A DNA stretch of 64,000 nucleotides from positions 116,006 through 180,005 of the forward strand of contig JAKFFI010000022.1 of NCBI GenBank assembly GCA_036677085.1. Reading direction: 5' to 3'. Position 1 is the first letter of the stretch. Each line of letters starts with the position of its first letter. Under the pieces are notes generated by a model. The model did not search any database and was not told the origin of the DNA. It saw only the letters and a program-made list of their open reading frames with translations. Source of the stretch: JAGPUQ01 sp036677085. Lineage in GTDB: Bacteria > Pseudomonadota > Gammaproteobacteria > Pseudomonadales > Porticoccaceae. The position numbers and the translations under genes were made by a program. Of this stretch, positions 33,436-43,595 are shown piece after piece.

Positions 33436-35388
33436 TTATTTGGCGGATACTGCCAGGGTATCGGAAACGGCGGTTACCGTTGCGGCTTCAAGGTCCGGAT
33501 GCTCCGCCAGCAGCTTCTCGATGCGGTCCATGAGCGCGTTGCAGCGCCGGATCACCGCGCGGTAGACCTCCGGTTGCGCCATGTCGATGCCCGCCCGCAT
33601 CAATAGCGGGTAGGGATGCTCGGAGCCGCCAGCCCTCAGGATTGCCAGATACGCCTCCCGCTCGGCCGCGCCGCCGTTCTGCACCTTTTCCATCAGATCG
33701 TAGGCGGCGGCGAGCGAGGTGGCGTACTGATAGACGTAGAACTCGTTATAGAAGTGGGGCACATAGGCCCACTCGACCGCATAGGCGTCGTCGACGGTCA
33801 TCACGCCCTGGGCGTGACCCAGATAGCGTTTGAGAATATCGCCATAGATGCGACTCAATTTTTCGCCCGACAGTGCATCGCCCTGTTCGATTTCGCGATG
33901 GGTGGCGAGTTCGAACTCGGCGAACTGCGTCTGACGAAAAAACGTGCCGCGCAAACCCTGAAGTTCCTGGAACAGATAAAACAATTCCTCGCGTGGGGCT
34001 TTCGCCGTCGCGCGCAAATGGTTGTAGAGCAGCACCTCGTTGGCGATCGAGGCGATCTCGGCGATGAAGGTAGGGTAGTCGGCCTTTGCAAAGGGTTGCG
34101 TGGTATTGGCCAGCAAGGAATGCATGGCGTGGCCCCACTCGTGGGCAAAGGTGGTGAGGGATTCGAAATCGTCGTTGTGGTTGAGCAGCAGATAGGGGTG
34201 GACGTCGTAGGCGGAACCCATCATGTAGGCGCCGCTGCGTTTGCCTTCCGCCGGGCGGACGTGCATCCAGTTGTGATTCAGCGCTTCGGTGAGGCGTTGT
34301 GCATACTCCGGTCCCAGGGGCGTCGCGGCGGCGCGTAACAATTCGCGGGCGTCGGCAATCGGATAGTTGCGCTGCTGGGGAACCGGGCTCGGATAGAGGT
34401 CGTAATAGTGCGGGTCCGCGATGCCCAGTACGCGGGCGTGGAGGTGCAGATAGCGGTGCAGGGTGCCCAGGTTGAGGTTCACTTCGCGCACCAGGGTTTC
34501 GTACACCGCGGGCGGGATGGCATCCACGTCGAGCGCCTGGGCGAGGCTGGAATCGAAGCCGCGCATGCGGGCGGTAAAGGTGCTGGCCTTGATCTGCCCG
34601 GACAGTGTATTCGCCAGGGTTTCGCTGAATTGGCCGTAGGCGCCGAAAAAGGCGTCGAACACCGCCTTGCGATCGGCGCGGTTGGGGTTCGTACGGTACT
34701 GGGAGTACTCGCTGGCGCGCAGGGTTATGGATTTCCCGTTGGAGAGGACGATGGTGGGCCAGGTGATTTCGGCGTTGGTGAGCACGGTGTACGTGTTGGC
34801 AACCGCGCTCAGGGGATCGGCGGCCGCCGCCAGGATCCGCTCCTCGCGCGGCGACAGGATATGGGCGCCTTTGCGCAGAATGTTGCGGATCAGGAAATCG
34901 TAGTCCGCGAGCGCGGGCGTGGTGGCGAGCCAGGCTTCCAGGGTATCGGCACCGATGCCGATCAACTCGGGATCCAGGAAGCTCAGCGCCTCGCCGTACT
35001 GGCTGTAGAGGGTCTGGGCGCGGGAGAAGCGCTCGTTGGCCGCCGCGTCGCGCAGGTCGGTGTCGCGGTCCAGATAGGTGTAGCTGAACAGCCGCATCAG
35101 CTCGCGATAGGTGACGTGGATGCGGTTCAGGCAGTCGGCGAGCACGGCGGCGCCTTCGGCCAGGTGGCCACGGCAGGTGGCGATTTCGGCGAGCTGCGGC
35201 TGGATGGTGCGAAAGGCGGTTTCCCAGGCGTCCAGGTCGGGGTAGAGATCGCCCAGATTCCAGACTTCGGCATTCGCGGTACTTTCCGGCGTTGCCTTGG
35301 CGGCCTTTGCGCCGGTTGGGGTGGCGTTGAGGGTGGTGGCAAAGGCAATCGCGATCAGGGTCGCGGTAACTAGCGGGCGCAAATACAT
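33436..35388 (-). CDS. pepF: Exported M3-family oligopeptidase (PepF-like)
   Basis: 650 aa. Signal peptide (LVTATLIAIAFATTLNATPTGA) then an oligoendopeptidase F-type body with zinc motif HEWGHAMHS near residue 414 and the downstream Glu (TFIAEIASIANE). PepF is usually cytoplasmic; this version is evidently secreted to the periplasm, where it would trim short peptides. It lies 18 nt upstream of xseA's stop-to-start gap on the same strand, but a functional link is unlikely. Confidence 0.9.
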   Translation of the reverse strand: MYLRPLVTATLIAIAFATTLNATPTGAKAAKATPESTANAEVWNLGDLYPDLDAWETAFRTIQPQLAEIATCRGHLAEGAAVLADCLNRIHVTYRELMRLFSYTYLDRDTDLRDAAANERFSRAQTLYSQYGEALSFLDPELIGIGADTLEAWLATTPALADYDFLIRNILRKGAHILSPREERILAAAADPLSAVANTYTVLTNAEITWPTIVLSNGKSITLRASEYSQYRTNPNRADRKAVFDAFFGAYGQFSETLANTLSGQIKASTFTARMRGFDSSLAQALDVDAIPPAVYETLVREVNLNLGTLHRYLHLHARVLGIADPHYYDLYPSPVPQQRNYPIADARELLRAAATPLGPEYAQRLTEALNHNWMHVRPAEGKRSGAYMMGSAYDVHPYLLLNHNDDFESLTTFAHEWGHAMHSLLANTTQPFAKADYPTFIAEIASIANEVLLYNHLRATAKAPREELFYLFQELQGLRGTFFRQTQFAEFELATHREIEQGDALSGEKLSRIYGDILKRYLGHAQGVMTVDDAYAVEWAYVPHFYNEFYVYQYATSLAAAYDLMEKVQNGGAAEREAYLAILRAGGSEHPYPLLMRAGIDMAQPEVYRAVIRRCNALMDRIEKLLAEHPDLEAATVTAVSDTLAVSAK

Positions 35389-35406
35389 CGCTTAGTCCTG
35401 TGGGGG

Positions 35407-36840
35407 TCAGTCCTGTGGGGGTTGATCCGGTGACGATTGCGCGCGGTGGGCGAAATCGCTTGTAGTGGATAGATGGTCCTCGGCGTTGATGCCGGTAACC
35501 GTGCAATCGAGGCGGCCGTCGCGGAGACGCACGCCGATCTCGGCACCGACGTGGGTGGCGGTCACCTGGCCGATGCTGCGGCTGCCGCGGTCGAGGACGA
35601 TGGCGTACCCGCGCTCCAGGGTGCTCAGCGGGCTGACGGCGTGCAGCACGGCGGCGCGCGTTTCCAGATGCTCGCGGGTCTGGGCGAGCCGCTGGCGCAT
35701 GTGCTGAAGCAGGCTCGCGTCCAGTTGTTCAACGCGCATGCGAGCCTGCGCCAGCCGCTGGCGCGGATCGTGGCGCTCCCGCCGCATATCCAGGTGGTGC
35801 AGTCGCGCGGCGTCTGTCGCGAGGCGCGCGCGTATCGCACTGACGAGACGGATTTCCAGATGATCCAGATGCTGGGCCTGACGTTCGAGGCGCTCGCGAG
35901 GATGACGCAGGCGGCGGCGCAGCGCTTCCAGGTGCGTGCCCAAGCGTTGCAATTGCGTTCCGAGGCTGCGCTCCAGCCGGCGCTGATAGCCGGCCAGCGC
36001 CGCCAGCAGTTCGTTCTGATCGGGGCTGGCCAGCTCGGCTGCCGCGGACGGCGTCGGGGCGCGGAGATCGGCGGCGAAATCGGCGATGGTCACATCGGTT
36101 TCGTGCCCCACGCCGCAGATGACGGGAATGGCGCTCGCCGCCACGGCCCGCGCCACGGCCGCTTCGTTGAAGGGCCACAGATCCTCCAGCGAGCCGCCGC
36201 CGCGGGTGAGAATCAACAGGTCGCAGGCGCCGTGGCGGTTGGCGAAGTCGAGTGCGGCGACGATAGCGGGCGCGGCGTCGCTGCCCTGCACGGGCGTCGG
36301 GTAGATGAGTACCGGCAGCGCCGGAAAGCGCCGCCGCAGTACGCGCAGGACATCCTGAATGGCCGCGCCGGTCGGCGATGTCACCACACCCAGACAGCGC
36401 GGCAGCGCCGGCAGGGCGCGCTTGCGCGCGGCGTCGAACAATCCCTCCGCGGCCAGGAGGGCCTTGAGTTCGTCGAAGCGGCGTTGCAGCAGACCCTGGC
36501 CCGCCGGCTCCATGTGATCGACGATCAGTTGATAGTCGCCCCGTGGCTCGTACAGGCCGATGCGTCCACGTACCAGAACTTGCTGACCGGATACGGGGCG
36601 CAGGTTGAGCAGCCGGTTGCGGGTGCGAAACATGGCTGCCCGTACCTGGGCGTGCTCGTCCTTGAGGGTGAAATACCAGTGTCCGGATGCCGGGCAGGAA
36701 AAATTGGTGAGTTCGCCTTCTACCCAGAGCAGCGGCAGATGGGTTTCGAGCAACTGGCGCGCGCGGCGGTTGAGCGCCGAGACGCTGAGTACCTGGCGAG
36801 CGGTAGCGGTGAATTCGATGGGGTCCGGGAGCTCAGCCAT
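35407..36840 (-). CDS. xseA: Exodeoxyribonuclease VII large subunit
   Basis: 477 aa from ATG 36840; the ORF could extend to 36948 but those residues are not family-like and would overlap the guaB promoter. N-terminal OB-fold (LWVEGELTNFSCPASGHWYFTLKD), conserved LGVVTSPTGAAIQDVL and TRGGGSLEDLWPFNE, then a long coiled coil (about 270-410). Degrades single-stranded DNA together with XseB, which is not in the window. Divergent from guaB with 113 nt between starts, a common gammaproteobacterial arrangement. Confidence 0.95.
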   Translation of the reverse strand: MAELPDPIEFTATARQVLSVSALNRRARQLLETHLPLLWVEGELTNFSCPASGHWYFTLKDEHAQVRAAMFRTRNRLLNLRPVSGQQVLVRGRIGLYEPRGDYQLIVDHMEPAGQGLLQRRFDELKALLAAEGLFDAARKRALPALPRCLGVVTSPTGAAIQDVLRVLRRRFPALPVLIYPTPVQGSDAAPAIVAALDFANRHGACDLLILTRGGGSLEDLWPFNEAAVARAVAASAIPVICGVGHETDVTIADFAADLRAPTPSAAAELASPDQNELLAALAGYQRRLERSLGTQLQRLGTHLEALRRRLRHPRERLERQAQHLDHLEIRLVSAIRARLATDAARLHHLDMRRERHDPRQRLAQARMRVEQLDASLLQHMRQRLAQTREHLETRAAVLHAVSPLSTLERGYAIVLDRGSRSIGQVTATHVGAEIGVRLRDGRLDCTVTGINAEDHLSTTSDFAHRAQSSPDQPPQD

Positions 36841-36888
36841 GGCGGCATTGTAACCTTCGTGTTCGCGGCATCGTTCCGGCGGTTTCGG

Positions 36889-36917
36889 TTTACCGGCTGC
36901 CGGGGCACCGATATAAT
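36889..36917 (+). promoter_or_regulatory. guaB sigma-70 promoter
   Basis: TTTACC (36889-36894), 17-nt spacer, TATAAT (36912-36917). Transcription should begin near 36924, about 30 nt before the guaB ATG. Confidence 0.7.
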
Positions 36918-36953
36918 CGGGCGCCTTCCGCGACCGGCCCGCCGGCACAGGCC

Positions 36954-38429
36954 ATGCTCAGAATCGATCAGGAAGCCCTTACCTTCGACGATGTCCTGCT
37001 GCTGCCGGGTTATTCCGATGTAATGCCGCGCGACGTCAGTCTGCGTACCCGCCTCACCCGCGCCATCAAGCTCAATATCCCGCTGGTATCCGCCGCCATG
37101 GACACCGTCACCGAGGCGCGCCTGGCGATTGCCCTGGCCCAGGAAGGCGGCATCGGGATCATCCACAAGAGCATGAGCATCGAGCAGCAGGCAGCGGAAG
37201 TGCGCGCCGTGAAGAAGTTCGAGAGCGGGGTCGTCAAGGATCCGATCACCATCGAAGCGGATACGCCGATTCGCGATCTGCTCGCGCTCACCCGGGAGCA
37301 CAACATCTCCGGCGTGCCCGTGTTGCGCGGCGGCGATCTGGTGGGCATCGTCACCCGGCGCGACGTGCGCTTTGAAACCAACCCCGATGCGCCGGTTGCC
37401 ACCGTGATGACGCCGCGGGAGCGCCTGGTGACGGTGCGCGAGGGCGCGAGCCCGGAGGAAGTCAAACGTCTGCTGCACACCCACCGCATCGAGAAGGTGC
37501 TGGTGGTGAACGAGCGCTTCGAGCTGCGCGGTCTGGTGACTGTCAAGGACATCGACAAGGCCGAACGCTATCCGGATTCCTGCAAGGATGAGTTCGGCCG
37601 TCTGCGCGTGGGCGCTTCGGTCGGCACCGGTCCCGACACGGACGAACGTGTCGAGGCGCTGGTGGCGGCGGGGGCCGACGTGCTGGTGGTGGATACCGCG
37701 CACGGCCATTCCAGTGGTGTGCTGGCCCGCGTCGACTGGATCAAGCGCCGGTTTCCGGCGGTCCAGGTGATCGGTGGCAATATCGCGACCAGTGAAGCGG
37801 CCCTGGCCCTGGTCGAAGCGGGCGCCGATGCCGTCAAGGTGGGAATCGGACCCGGCTCGATCTGTACCACCCGGGTTGTCACCGGCGTTGGCGTGCCCCA
37901 GATCAGCGCCATCGCCAATGTGGTGAAGGCACTGGAGCACCTCGAAATCCCGGTCATCGCCGACGGCGGGATACGCTTTTCCGGCGACATCGCCAAAGCC
38001 ATTGCCGCCGGCGCCGACGTGGTCATGGTGGGCTCGCTGCTCGCCGGTACCGAGGAAGCGCCCGGCGAGATCGAACTGTATCAGGGCCGCACCTACAAGG
38101 CCTATCGCGGCATGGGATCCATCGGCGCCATGGCGCAGACCCAGGGTTCGAGCGATCGCTATTTTCAGGATGTCCGCGTCGGCGCCGACAAGCTGGTGCC
38201 GGAAGGCATCGAGGGCCGGGTGCCCTACAAGGGACCGGTATCCACCATCATTCATCAACTGATGGGCGGTCTGCGCTCGGCCATGGGTTACACCGGCTGT
38301 CGCGACATCGAGCTGCTGCGCAACAAGCCGCGGTTTGTGCGCATCACCGGCGCGGGCATGCAGGAGAGCCACGTCCACGATGTCGGCATCACCAAGGAAA
38401 CTCCCAATTATCCGGTCGGTGACCGCTAG
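36954..38429 (+). CDS. guaB: Inosine-5'-monophosphate dehydrogenase
   Basis: 491 aa. Oxidises IMP to XMP with NAD, first committed step of GMP synthesis. TIM-barrel interrupted by two CBS domains (about 90-205); catalytic loop GIGPGSICTTR with the active Cys; AYRGMGSIGAM flap region. Followed 68 nt later by guaA. Confidence 0.97.
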   Translation: MLRIDQEALTFDDVLLLPGYSDVMPRDVSLRTRLTRAIKLNIPLVSAAMDTVTEARLAIALAQEGGIGIIHKSMSIEQQAAEVRAVKKFESGVVKDPITIEADTPIRDLLALTREHNISGVPVLRGGDLVGIVTRRDVRFETNPDAPVATVMTPRERLVTVREGASPEEVKRLLHTHRIEKVLVVNERFELRGLVTVKDIDKAERYPDSCKDEFGRLRVGASVGTGPDTDERVEALVAAGADVLVVDTAHGHSSGVLARVDWIKRRFPAVQVIGGNIATSEAALALVEAGADAVKVGIGPGSICTTRVVTGVGVPQISAIANVVKALEHLEIPVIADGGIRFSGDIAKAIAAGADVVMVGSLLAGTEEAPGEIELYQGRTYKAYRGMGSIGAMAQTQGSSDRYFQDVRVGADKLVPEGIEGRVPYKGPVSTIIHQLMGGLRSAMGYTGCRDIELLRNKPRFVRITGAGMQESHVHDVGITKETPNYPVGDR

Positions 38430-38497
38430 TTCGCCGTACAGTCGCCGCCCCGTTCTCTCCCCACCGATCCGGCGCCGGCCGCGCCCTGGGTGAACTC

Positions 38498-40075
38498 ATG
38501 TCCACCGACATCCACACCGACCGCATCCTGATTCTGGACTTCGGCTCCCAGTACACGCAGCTGATCGCCAGACGCGTGCGCGAACTCGGCGTCTACAGCG
38601 AGATCCACCCCTGGGACATGGACGAGGCGGCGCTGCGCGCCTTTGCGCCCAAAGGCATCATCCTCTCCGGCGGGCCGGCCTCGGTCACCGAGGCCGGTTC
38701 ACCGCGCGCGTCCGATGTGGTCTGGTCGCTCGGCGTGCCGGTGCTGGGCATCTGCTACGGCATGCAGGCCATGGCGGTGCAGCTCGGCGGCGCCGTGGAG
38801 CCCGGCGAGGTCAAGGAATTCGGCTACGCCGAGATCCGCGCCCACGGCCATTCCCGGCTGCTCGACGGCATCGAGGACCGCGTCGACGCCGAGGGTCACG
38901 GCCTGCTGGATGTGTGGATGAGCCACGGCGACCGCGTCAGCGCGCTGCCTGAGGGCTTCAAAGGCATCGCCTCCACCCCCGATGTGCCGCTGGCCGGCAT
39001 GGCCGATGAAGCGCGCGGCTACTATGCCTTTCAGTTTCATCCCGAGGTCACCCATACCCCCCAGGGCAAGCGTATCTACGCCCGCTTCGTGCACGACATC
39101 TGCGGCTGCGGCAACGCCTGGACGCCCGGCAACATCATCGAGGACGCCATCGCCGCGGTGCGCCGGCAGGTAGGTGACGGCAAGGTGCTGCTGGGCCTGT
39201 CGGGCGGGGTCGATTCGTCCGTGGTTGCTGCACTCCTGCACCGAGCCATCGGTGACCAGCTCACTTGCGTGTTCGTCGACAACGGTCTGCTGCGCCTGCA
39301 CGAGGGCGACCAGGTGATGCAGGTGTTCGCGCGCAACCTCGGCGTCAAGGTGATCCGGGTCGATGCCGAGGCGCGCTTTCTGGATGCGCTGCGCGGCGTG
39401 GCCGACCCCGAGGCCAAGCGCAAGATCATCGGCGGGCTGTTCATCGAGGTATTCGACGAAGAGGCCACCCGGATCGAGGGCGTCGACTTCCTCGCCCAGG
39501 GCACCATCTACCCGGACGTGATCGAATCCGCCGGCAGCAAGACCGGCAAGGCGCACGTCATCAAGAGCCACCACAACGTCGGCGGTCTGCCCGAGCACAT
39601 GAAGCTCAAACTCGTCGAGCCGCTGCGCGAGCTGTTCAAGGACGAGGTGCGCGCCATCGGACTGGAACTGGGCCTGCCCGCCGAGATGGTGCAGCGCCAC
39701 CCCTTCCCGGGGCCGGGCCTGGGCGTGCGCATCCTGGGCGAAGTGACCAAGGCCGCCGCCGACACCCTGCGCCTGGCCGATCACATCTTCATCGAAGAAC
39801 TGCGCCGTGCCGGCTGGTACGACAAGACCAGCCAGGCCTTTGCCGTGTTCCTGCCGGTGAAAAGCGTCGGCGTCACCGGCGACGGCCGCCGCTACGAGCC
39901 GGTGGTCGCGCTGCGCGCAGTTGAGACCGTGGACTTCATGACCGCCCGCTGGGCACACCTGCCCTACGAACTGCTGGATCTGTGCTCCCGGCGCATCATC
40001 AACGAAGTGCCGGGCCTGTCCCGCGTGGTCTACGACATCTCCGGAAAGCCGCCGGCGACGATTGAGTGGGAGTAG
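38498..40075 (+). CDS. guaA: GMP synthase (glutamine-hydrolysing)
   Basis: 525 aa. N-terminal class I amidotransferase with catalytic Cys in GICYGMQAMA and His/Glu in QFHPEVTHT; ATP-pyrophosphatase P-loop GLSGGVDSSV; C-terminal dimerisation domain ending PPATIEWE as usual. Converts XMP to GMP with glutamine and ATP. GGTGA lies 4 nt before ATG. It is the last core gene before the defence island; no tRNA or obvious attachment repeat was found in the 179 nt that follow. Confidence 0.97.
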   Translation: MSTDIHTDRILILDFGSQYTQLIARRVRELGVYSEIHPWDMDEAALRAFAPKGIILSGGPASVTEAGSPRASDVVWSLGVPVLGICYGMQAMAVQLGGAVEPGEVKEFGYAEIRAHGHSRLLDGIEDRVDAEGHGLLDVWMSHGDRVSALPEGFKGIASTPDVPLAGMADEARGYYAFQFHPEVTHTPQGKRIYARFVHDICGCGNAWTPGNIIEDAIAAVRRQVGDGKVLLGLSGGVDSSVVAALLHRAIGDQLTCVFVDNGLLRLHEGDQVMQVFARNLGVKVIRVDAEARFLDALRGVADPEAKRKIIGGLFIEVFDEEATRIEGVDFLAQGTIYPDVIESAGSKTGKAHVIKSHHNVGGLPEHMKLKLVEPLRELFKDEVRAIGLELGLPAEMVQRHPFPGPGLGVRILGEVTKAAADTLRLADHIFIEELRRAGWYDKTSQAFAVFLPVKSVGVTGDGRRYEPVVALRAVETVDFMTARWAHLPYELLDLCSRRIINEVPGLSRVVYDISGKPPATIEWE

Positions 40076-40254
40076 GGCTCCCAACCCGATGCGGAAGCGA
40101 TTGCTGCTCATGATGTCCGAGTGAGTTCGAAGCGCTTTGGGGTAGGAGCCGCTCCGGCGAGGTTGGGTCGTTTGATCCATTGTTCTTGCGTCTTTTCCCT
40201 GAGCGGTCGCCTACGGGTATCGCGGGTAAAGCGAAGTGGGTATGCGGCTTCCAC

Positions 40255-42285
40255 TCATCCTCGACCGCCTCCGCTGGTCATCTCAAAGTTCCTCGCTACG
40301 ATCGTCCGGGATAGCAGCTCTCGTGGCACGCAGTCGGCAAACTTGATGGACTCGTGGAAGGCCGCAAGCTCGTCGCTCGTCAGATCGATGCGTTCAGGCA
40401 GCGTGGCGGACAGGGCCGCAACAGGTGCCTGCACGCTCAGCGCATCGAAGCGAACCTTCGCGGTACCGATCGACGCGTGGCGAGCCAAGGTACGGTTCGC
40501 TCGCGTGCCGGCGAACGTCCAGGTTTGCGCGGGCGCGCCGTCGGAACGAGACATCACGAAGTTCGTTCCCGAGGACATCGGTATCTCTTCGGACAGCGTC
40601 TCCAATGCTGCCCGTGCGCGCCGAGACAAAGTGACGTTGGGCGAGGTGCCGTTCGCGAGCACCGAGCGGATACCCTGACACACCTCGCGGCCCAGACTGC
40701 GTGCGCCGCCTATCCAGCGCGCTTTGCCACCGCCGGCGGCCGGCTCCAGCCACACGATCCGCCTAGACCAGTCGACGTCGGTGACGCGCCAGCTTCTGCC
40801 AGCCAGCAAGAGCAGACGTTCATCGCGCTCCCCGGTCAACACGGTCGGGTCGATGTAGCCGACTTCGGCGGCGCCGTGCCGGCCAGTCAGCAGTTGGGAG
40901 CCGCTGAAGGACGCAAGCAGATCGCGGTAGTGGCCGCGCGCGTAGCTGCTCTCGGTCTGCGGACCAACCCGCACCACGCCCTCGGACCGATCGAGGAACT
41001 GCTGTTCCACCAGGTGCTCGACGAGCACTTCAATGTCCGCGCTGTGCAGTTCGGGGAACGACCCGTGGAGTAGCTTGACCAACTCCTGCGTCGGGAGCTC
41101 GCCTCGCTCGAGGCTCAGAACCAACGCCTGTTGCGCGACGATGTGCCACGGCTCTGCGGGCGGCACAGCCGCCTCTACCCAAGCCTTGGACCACTTCTGC
41201 GTCACGCCAAGGGCCAGGAGGAAGGCGTTGTCGTTCGTCGCCAGGAAGAGGCAGTTGCGACGGCCACCGGTCCGCCGACCCGTGCGGCCCATTCGCTGGA
41301 GGAACGATGAGACGCTCGATGGTGAGTCGATCTGGACCACGCGATCGAGATCGCCCACGTCGATGCCGAGCTCCAGCGTCGACGTGGCGACAATGACGCA
41401 GTCCCGCTCCTCGGAGAAGGCCGCTTCGGCCTGCCGTCGCTCGGATAGGCTGAGCGAGGCATGGCTGACGAAAGTCCGGATCGCATGGGTCCGCAACATG
41501 CTGCTCAGTTGCTCCGCGCTGCTGCGGGAGTCGCAAAAGACGAGCCGCTTCTCACCGCGGTGCAGCCGCGCGATCACGGTGGCGGCGTTTTCGAGCGAGC
41601 CGACGTGGTCGATGGTGACGTCGGCGTCAGTGCTGACGCTCGCGCTGCCGACGACGTTTCTGCTTCCGATGGGTGCCAACCAGGCCAGCAACTCGCTCGG
41701 GTTGCTCACCGTCGCCGACAGACCGATGCGCTGCAGCGGTCGGTCGAGATACTGGTCGAGCCTGTGCAGCACTGATCGCAGGTGCCAGCCGCGGTCGTCG
41801 CCGGCGAACGCGTGCAGCTCGTCGACGATCACTGCCCGCAGGTTGCCGAACCATGCGGGACGATCGACTCTTGCAGAGATCAGCATGGCCTCGACGGATT
41901 CGGGCGTCGTGAGAAGGATGTCCGGCGCGTCCTTGAGCGCCCGGTTCTTGCGCGACTGGGAGACGTCCCCGTGCCAGACTTCGACGCGGCGCCCAACCAG
42001 GCCGGCGTAATGCGAGAGCCTGGGTTCGAGGTTGTTCAGCAACGCCTTGATCGGGCAGACATAGAGAACGCTCGTGCCTGGCCAGCTCTCGACGAGCATC
42101 CTCGACAGGATCGGGATCGCCGCCGCTTCCGTCTTGCCGCCGGCGGTCGGCGCGAGCAGCAGGCAGTGAGTGCCCGCGTGAATCGGGGCGATCGCCGCCA
42201 GTTGGGTCGGGCGCAGTGTGCTCCAGCCCAACGTGTTGACGACGTGGTACTGCAGGGAAGGGTGCAGTTGCTCGAATTCGCTCAC
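40255..42285 (-). CDS. brxHI: BREX type 2 helicase BrxHI
   Basis: 676 aa from GTG 42285, which overlaps the brxD stop (GTGA). Superfamily 2 helicase: PTAGGKTEAA (Walker A, about 40), TTPESVEAM, DELHAF (Walker B variant of DEAH), LSATVSN, and QRMGRTGRR (motif VI), with an Lhr-like arrangement. BrxHI is the helicase that closes type 2 BREX operons. Last gene of the operon; a longer frame reading upstream into brxD is a shadow. Confidence 0.9.
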   Translation of the reverse strand: MSEFEQLHPSLQYHVVNTLGWSTLRPTQLAAIAPIHAGTHCLLLAPTAGGKTEAAAIPILSRMLVESWPGTSVLYVCPIKALLNNLEPRLSHYAGLVGRRVEVWHGDVSQSRKNRALKDAPDILLTTPESVEAMLISARVDRPAWFGNLRAVIVDELHAFAGDDRGWHLRSVLHRLDQYLDRPLQRIGLSATVSNPSELLAWLAPIGSRNVVGSASVSTDADVTIDHVGSLENAATVIARLHRGEKRLVFCDSRSSAEQLSSMLRTHAIRTFVSHASLSLSERRQAEAAFSEERDCVIVATSTLELGIDVGDLDRVVQIDSPSSVSSFLQRMGRTGRRTGGRRNCLFLATNDNAFLLALGVTQKWSKAWVEAAVPPAEPWHIVAQQALVLSLERGELPTQELVKLLHGSFPELHSADIEVLVEHLVEQQFLDRSEGVVRVGPQTESSYARGHYRDLLASFSGSQLLTGRHGAAEVGYIDPTVLTGERDERLLLLAGRSWRVTDVDWSRRIVWLEPAAGGGKARWIGGARSLGREVCQGIRSVLANGTSPNVTLSRRARAALETLSEEIPMSSGTNFVMSRSDGAPAQTWTFAGTRANRTLARHASIGTAKVRFDALSVQAPVAALSATLPERIDLTSDELAAFHESIKFADCVPRELLSRTIVARNFEMTSGGGRG

Positions 42286-43595
42286 GGCAGTTCGATGTCG
42301 TCCACCGAGGTGGCGTTTGCGGCTGCCCGTTCGACCACCGACATCTCGCTCTCGGCCAGCGTCAGGGTGTAGTGCCGGCGCGGATCGAAGTCTTCGTGCA
42401 GATCGACACGATCCAGAATGTCGGCGACGAGTTTCTTCAAGAACAATCGTGGCGCCACGCCGATCTTGCCGCCCAATCCGCCGGCCACGGCACGGGCCAG
42501 CGTGTCGAGGTAGCCGTCGTCCACGACGCTGCGCAGGCGTTGCTCGTGGGGTCGACCTTCGGCGTAGATGTCGCGGACGCGTCGTCCCACCGCCAGCAGG
42601 GCCGTATGGTCGAAGGGTGCCAGGCGGATCTGGACCGCCCGGGGGTTGTCGAAGCGACGGTCGGTGCCGAAGTCGACGTGCAGACGTTGGGCCAGCGGCG
42701 CGAGGCGCTGCACGCCCTGGGGGCCGTCGAAGAACGCCGGTGTTCCCGTCACCACCAGGTAGAGACCGGGATACCGCCCCGCATCGATCTCGTCGATCCA
42801 TTGCCTGAGAGCGTTCAGACCCTTCTCGCGGGTGTCGGTGCGCATGCGCTGCAGCGTTTCCACCTCGTCCAGCACCATGACCAGACCGGAGTAGCCGCTG
42901 TCGCGCAGGATAGTGAGCAGGCCCACCAGGAAGTTCGTGGCGCCGAAATGATCGAGGTCACCCTTGATGCCCGCTGCGCGCTTGACGCTGGCCGCCACGT
43001 TCGGCTGCCCCGCCAGCCAACTGATGAGACCGTCCGCCAACATGCTATCGCCTGCTGCCAGCGCGCGGCGGTAAGTTCGCAGCACGGCCGAGAACGCCGG
43101 CGCGGTGTTGCTGATGGTGGCAATGCGTGCCTCCATCAGCGCATCGGTGCGCGACAGCAGTTCCTCGGCGTCGTTGGGGTCGATCGACGCGTCGGCCAGA
43201 ACATCCTGCTCCAGTGCATAGAACCAGCCATCGACGACACCGCGGAAGGCGCCGCTGGCGGTGTCTGCCGTTCCAAGGTGTTCGACGAGTCGGCGGTACA
43301 CCGTCTCCAGGCGGTGCAGCGGCGTTTCGGTTTCGTTGATCTGGACTTCCGTCGCCGCAAAGCCGCGGGCGCGCGCCCGCTCCTGCAGCCAACGCCCGAA
43401 GAAGGTCTTGCCGGTGCCGTACTCACCGCGTACCGTCTTGAATCCGCCACGCCCGGCGGCGACCGCTGCAAGCTCCTCGTCGAGCGTGGGCGCGAACGAT
43501 TCGATGCCCACTGCGAGCACGTCCAGGCCGCTGCTCGGCACGGTGCCGCGACGCAGGGCACCGACGATGTCTTCCCGCCGCGCGGCGCTGATCAT
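42282..43595 (-). CDS. brxD: BREX type 2 ATP-binding protein BrxD
   Basis: 437 aa. Walker A GEYGTGKTFF at about 54-63, Walker B LVMVLDEVETL near 240, and arginine-rich C-terminal third. Matches the BrxD family specific to type 2/type 6 BREX. Start ATG overlaps the pglZ stop by 4 nt, stop overlaps brxHI by 4 nt. Confidence 0.92.
   Translation of the reverse strand: MISAARREDIVGALRRGTVPSSGLDVLAVGIESFAPTLDEELAAVAAGRGGFKTVRGEYGTGKTFFGRWLQERARARGFAATEVQINETETPLHRLETVYRRLVEHLGTADTASGAFRGVVDGWFYALEQDVLADASIDPNDAEELLSRTDALMEARIATISNTAPAFSAVLRTYRRALAAGDSMLADGLISWLAGQPNVAASVKRAAGIKGDLDHFGATNFLVGLLTILRDSGYSGLVMVLDEVETLQRMRTDTREKGLNALRQWIDEIDAGRYPGLYLVVTGTPAFFDGPQGVQRLAPLAQRLHVDFGTDRRFDNPRAVQIRLAPFDHTALLAVGRRVRDIYAEGRPHEQRLRSVVDDGYLDTLARAVAGGLGGKIGVAPRLFLKKLVADILDRVDLHEDFDPRRHYTLTLAESEMSVVERAAANATSVDDIELP

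Noticed and set aside
36720..38378. 552-codon open frame antisense to guaB
   Set aside because: Shadow frame; guaB motifs are unmistakable on the other strand. The same holds for the 493-codon frame antisense to guaA.
40076..40254. Search for tRNA or attachment repeat after guaA as island insertion site
   Set aside because: No cloverleaf or direct repeat matching the 61.6-64.0 kb edge was found by eye.
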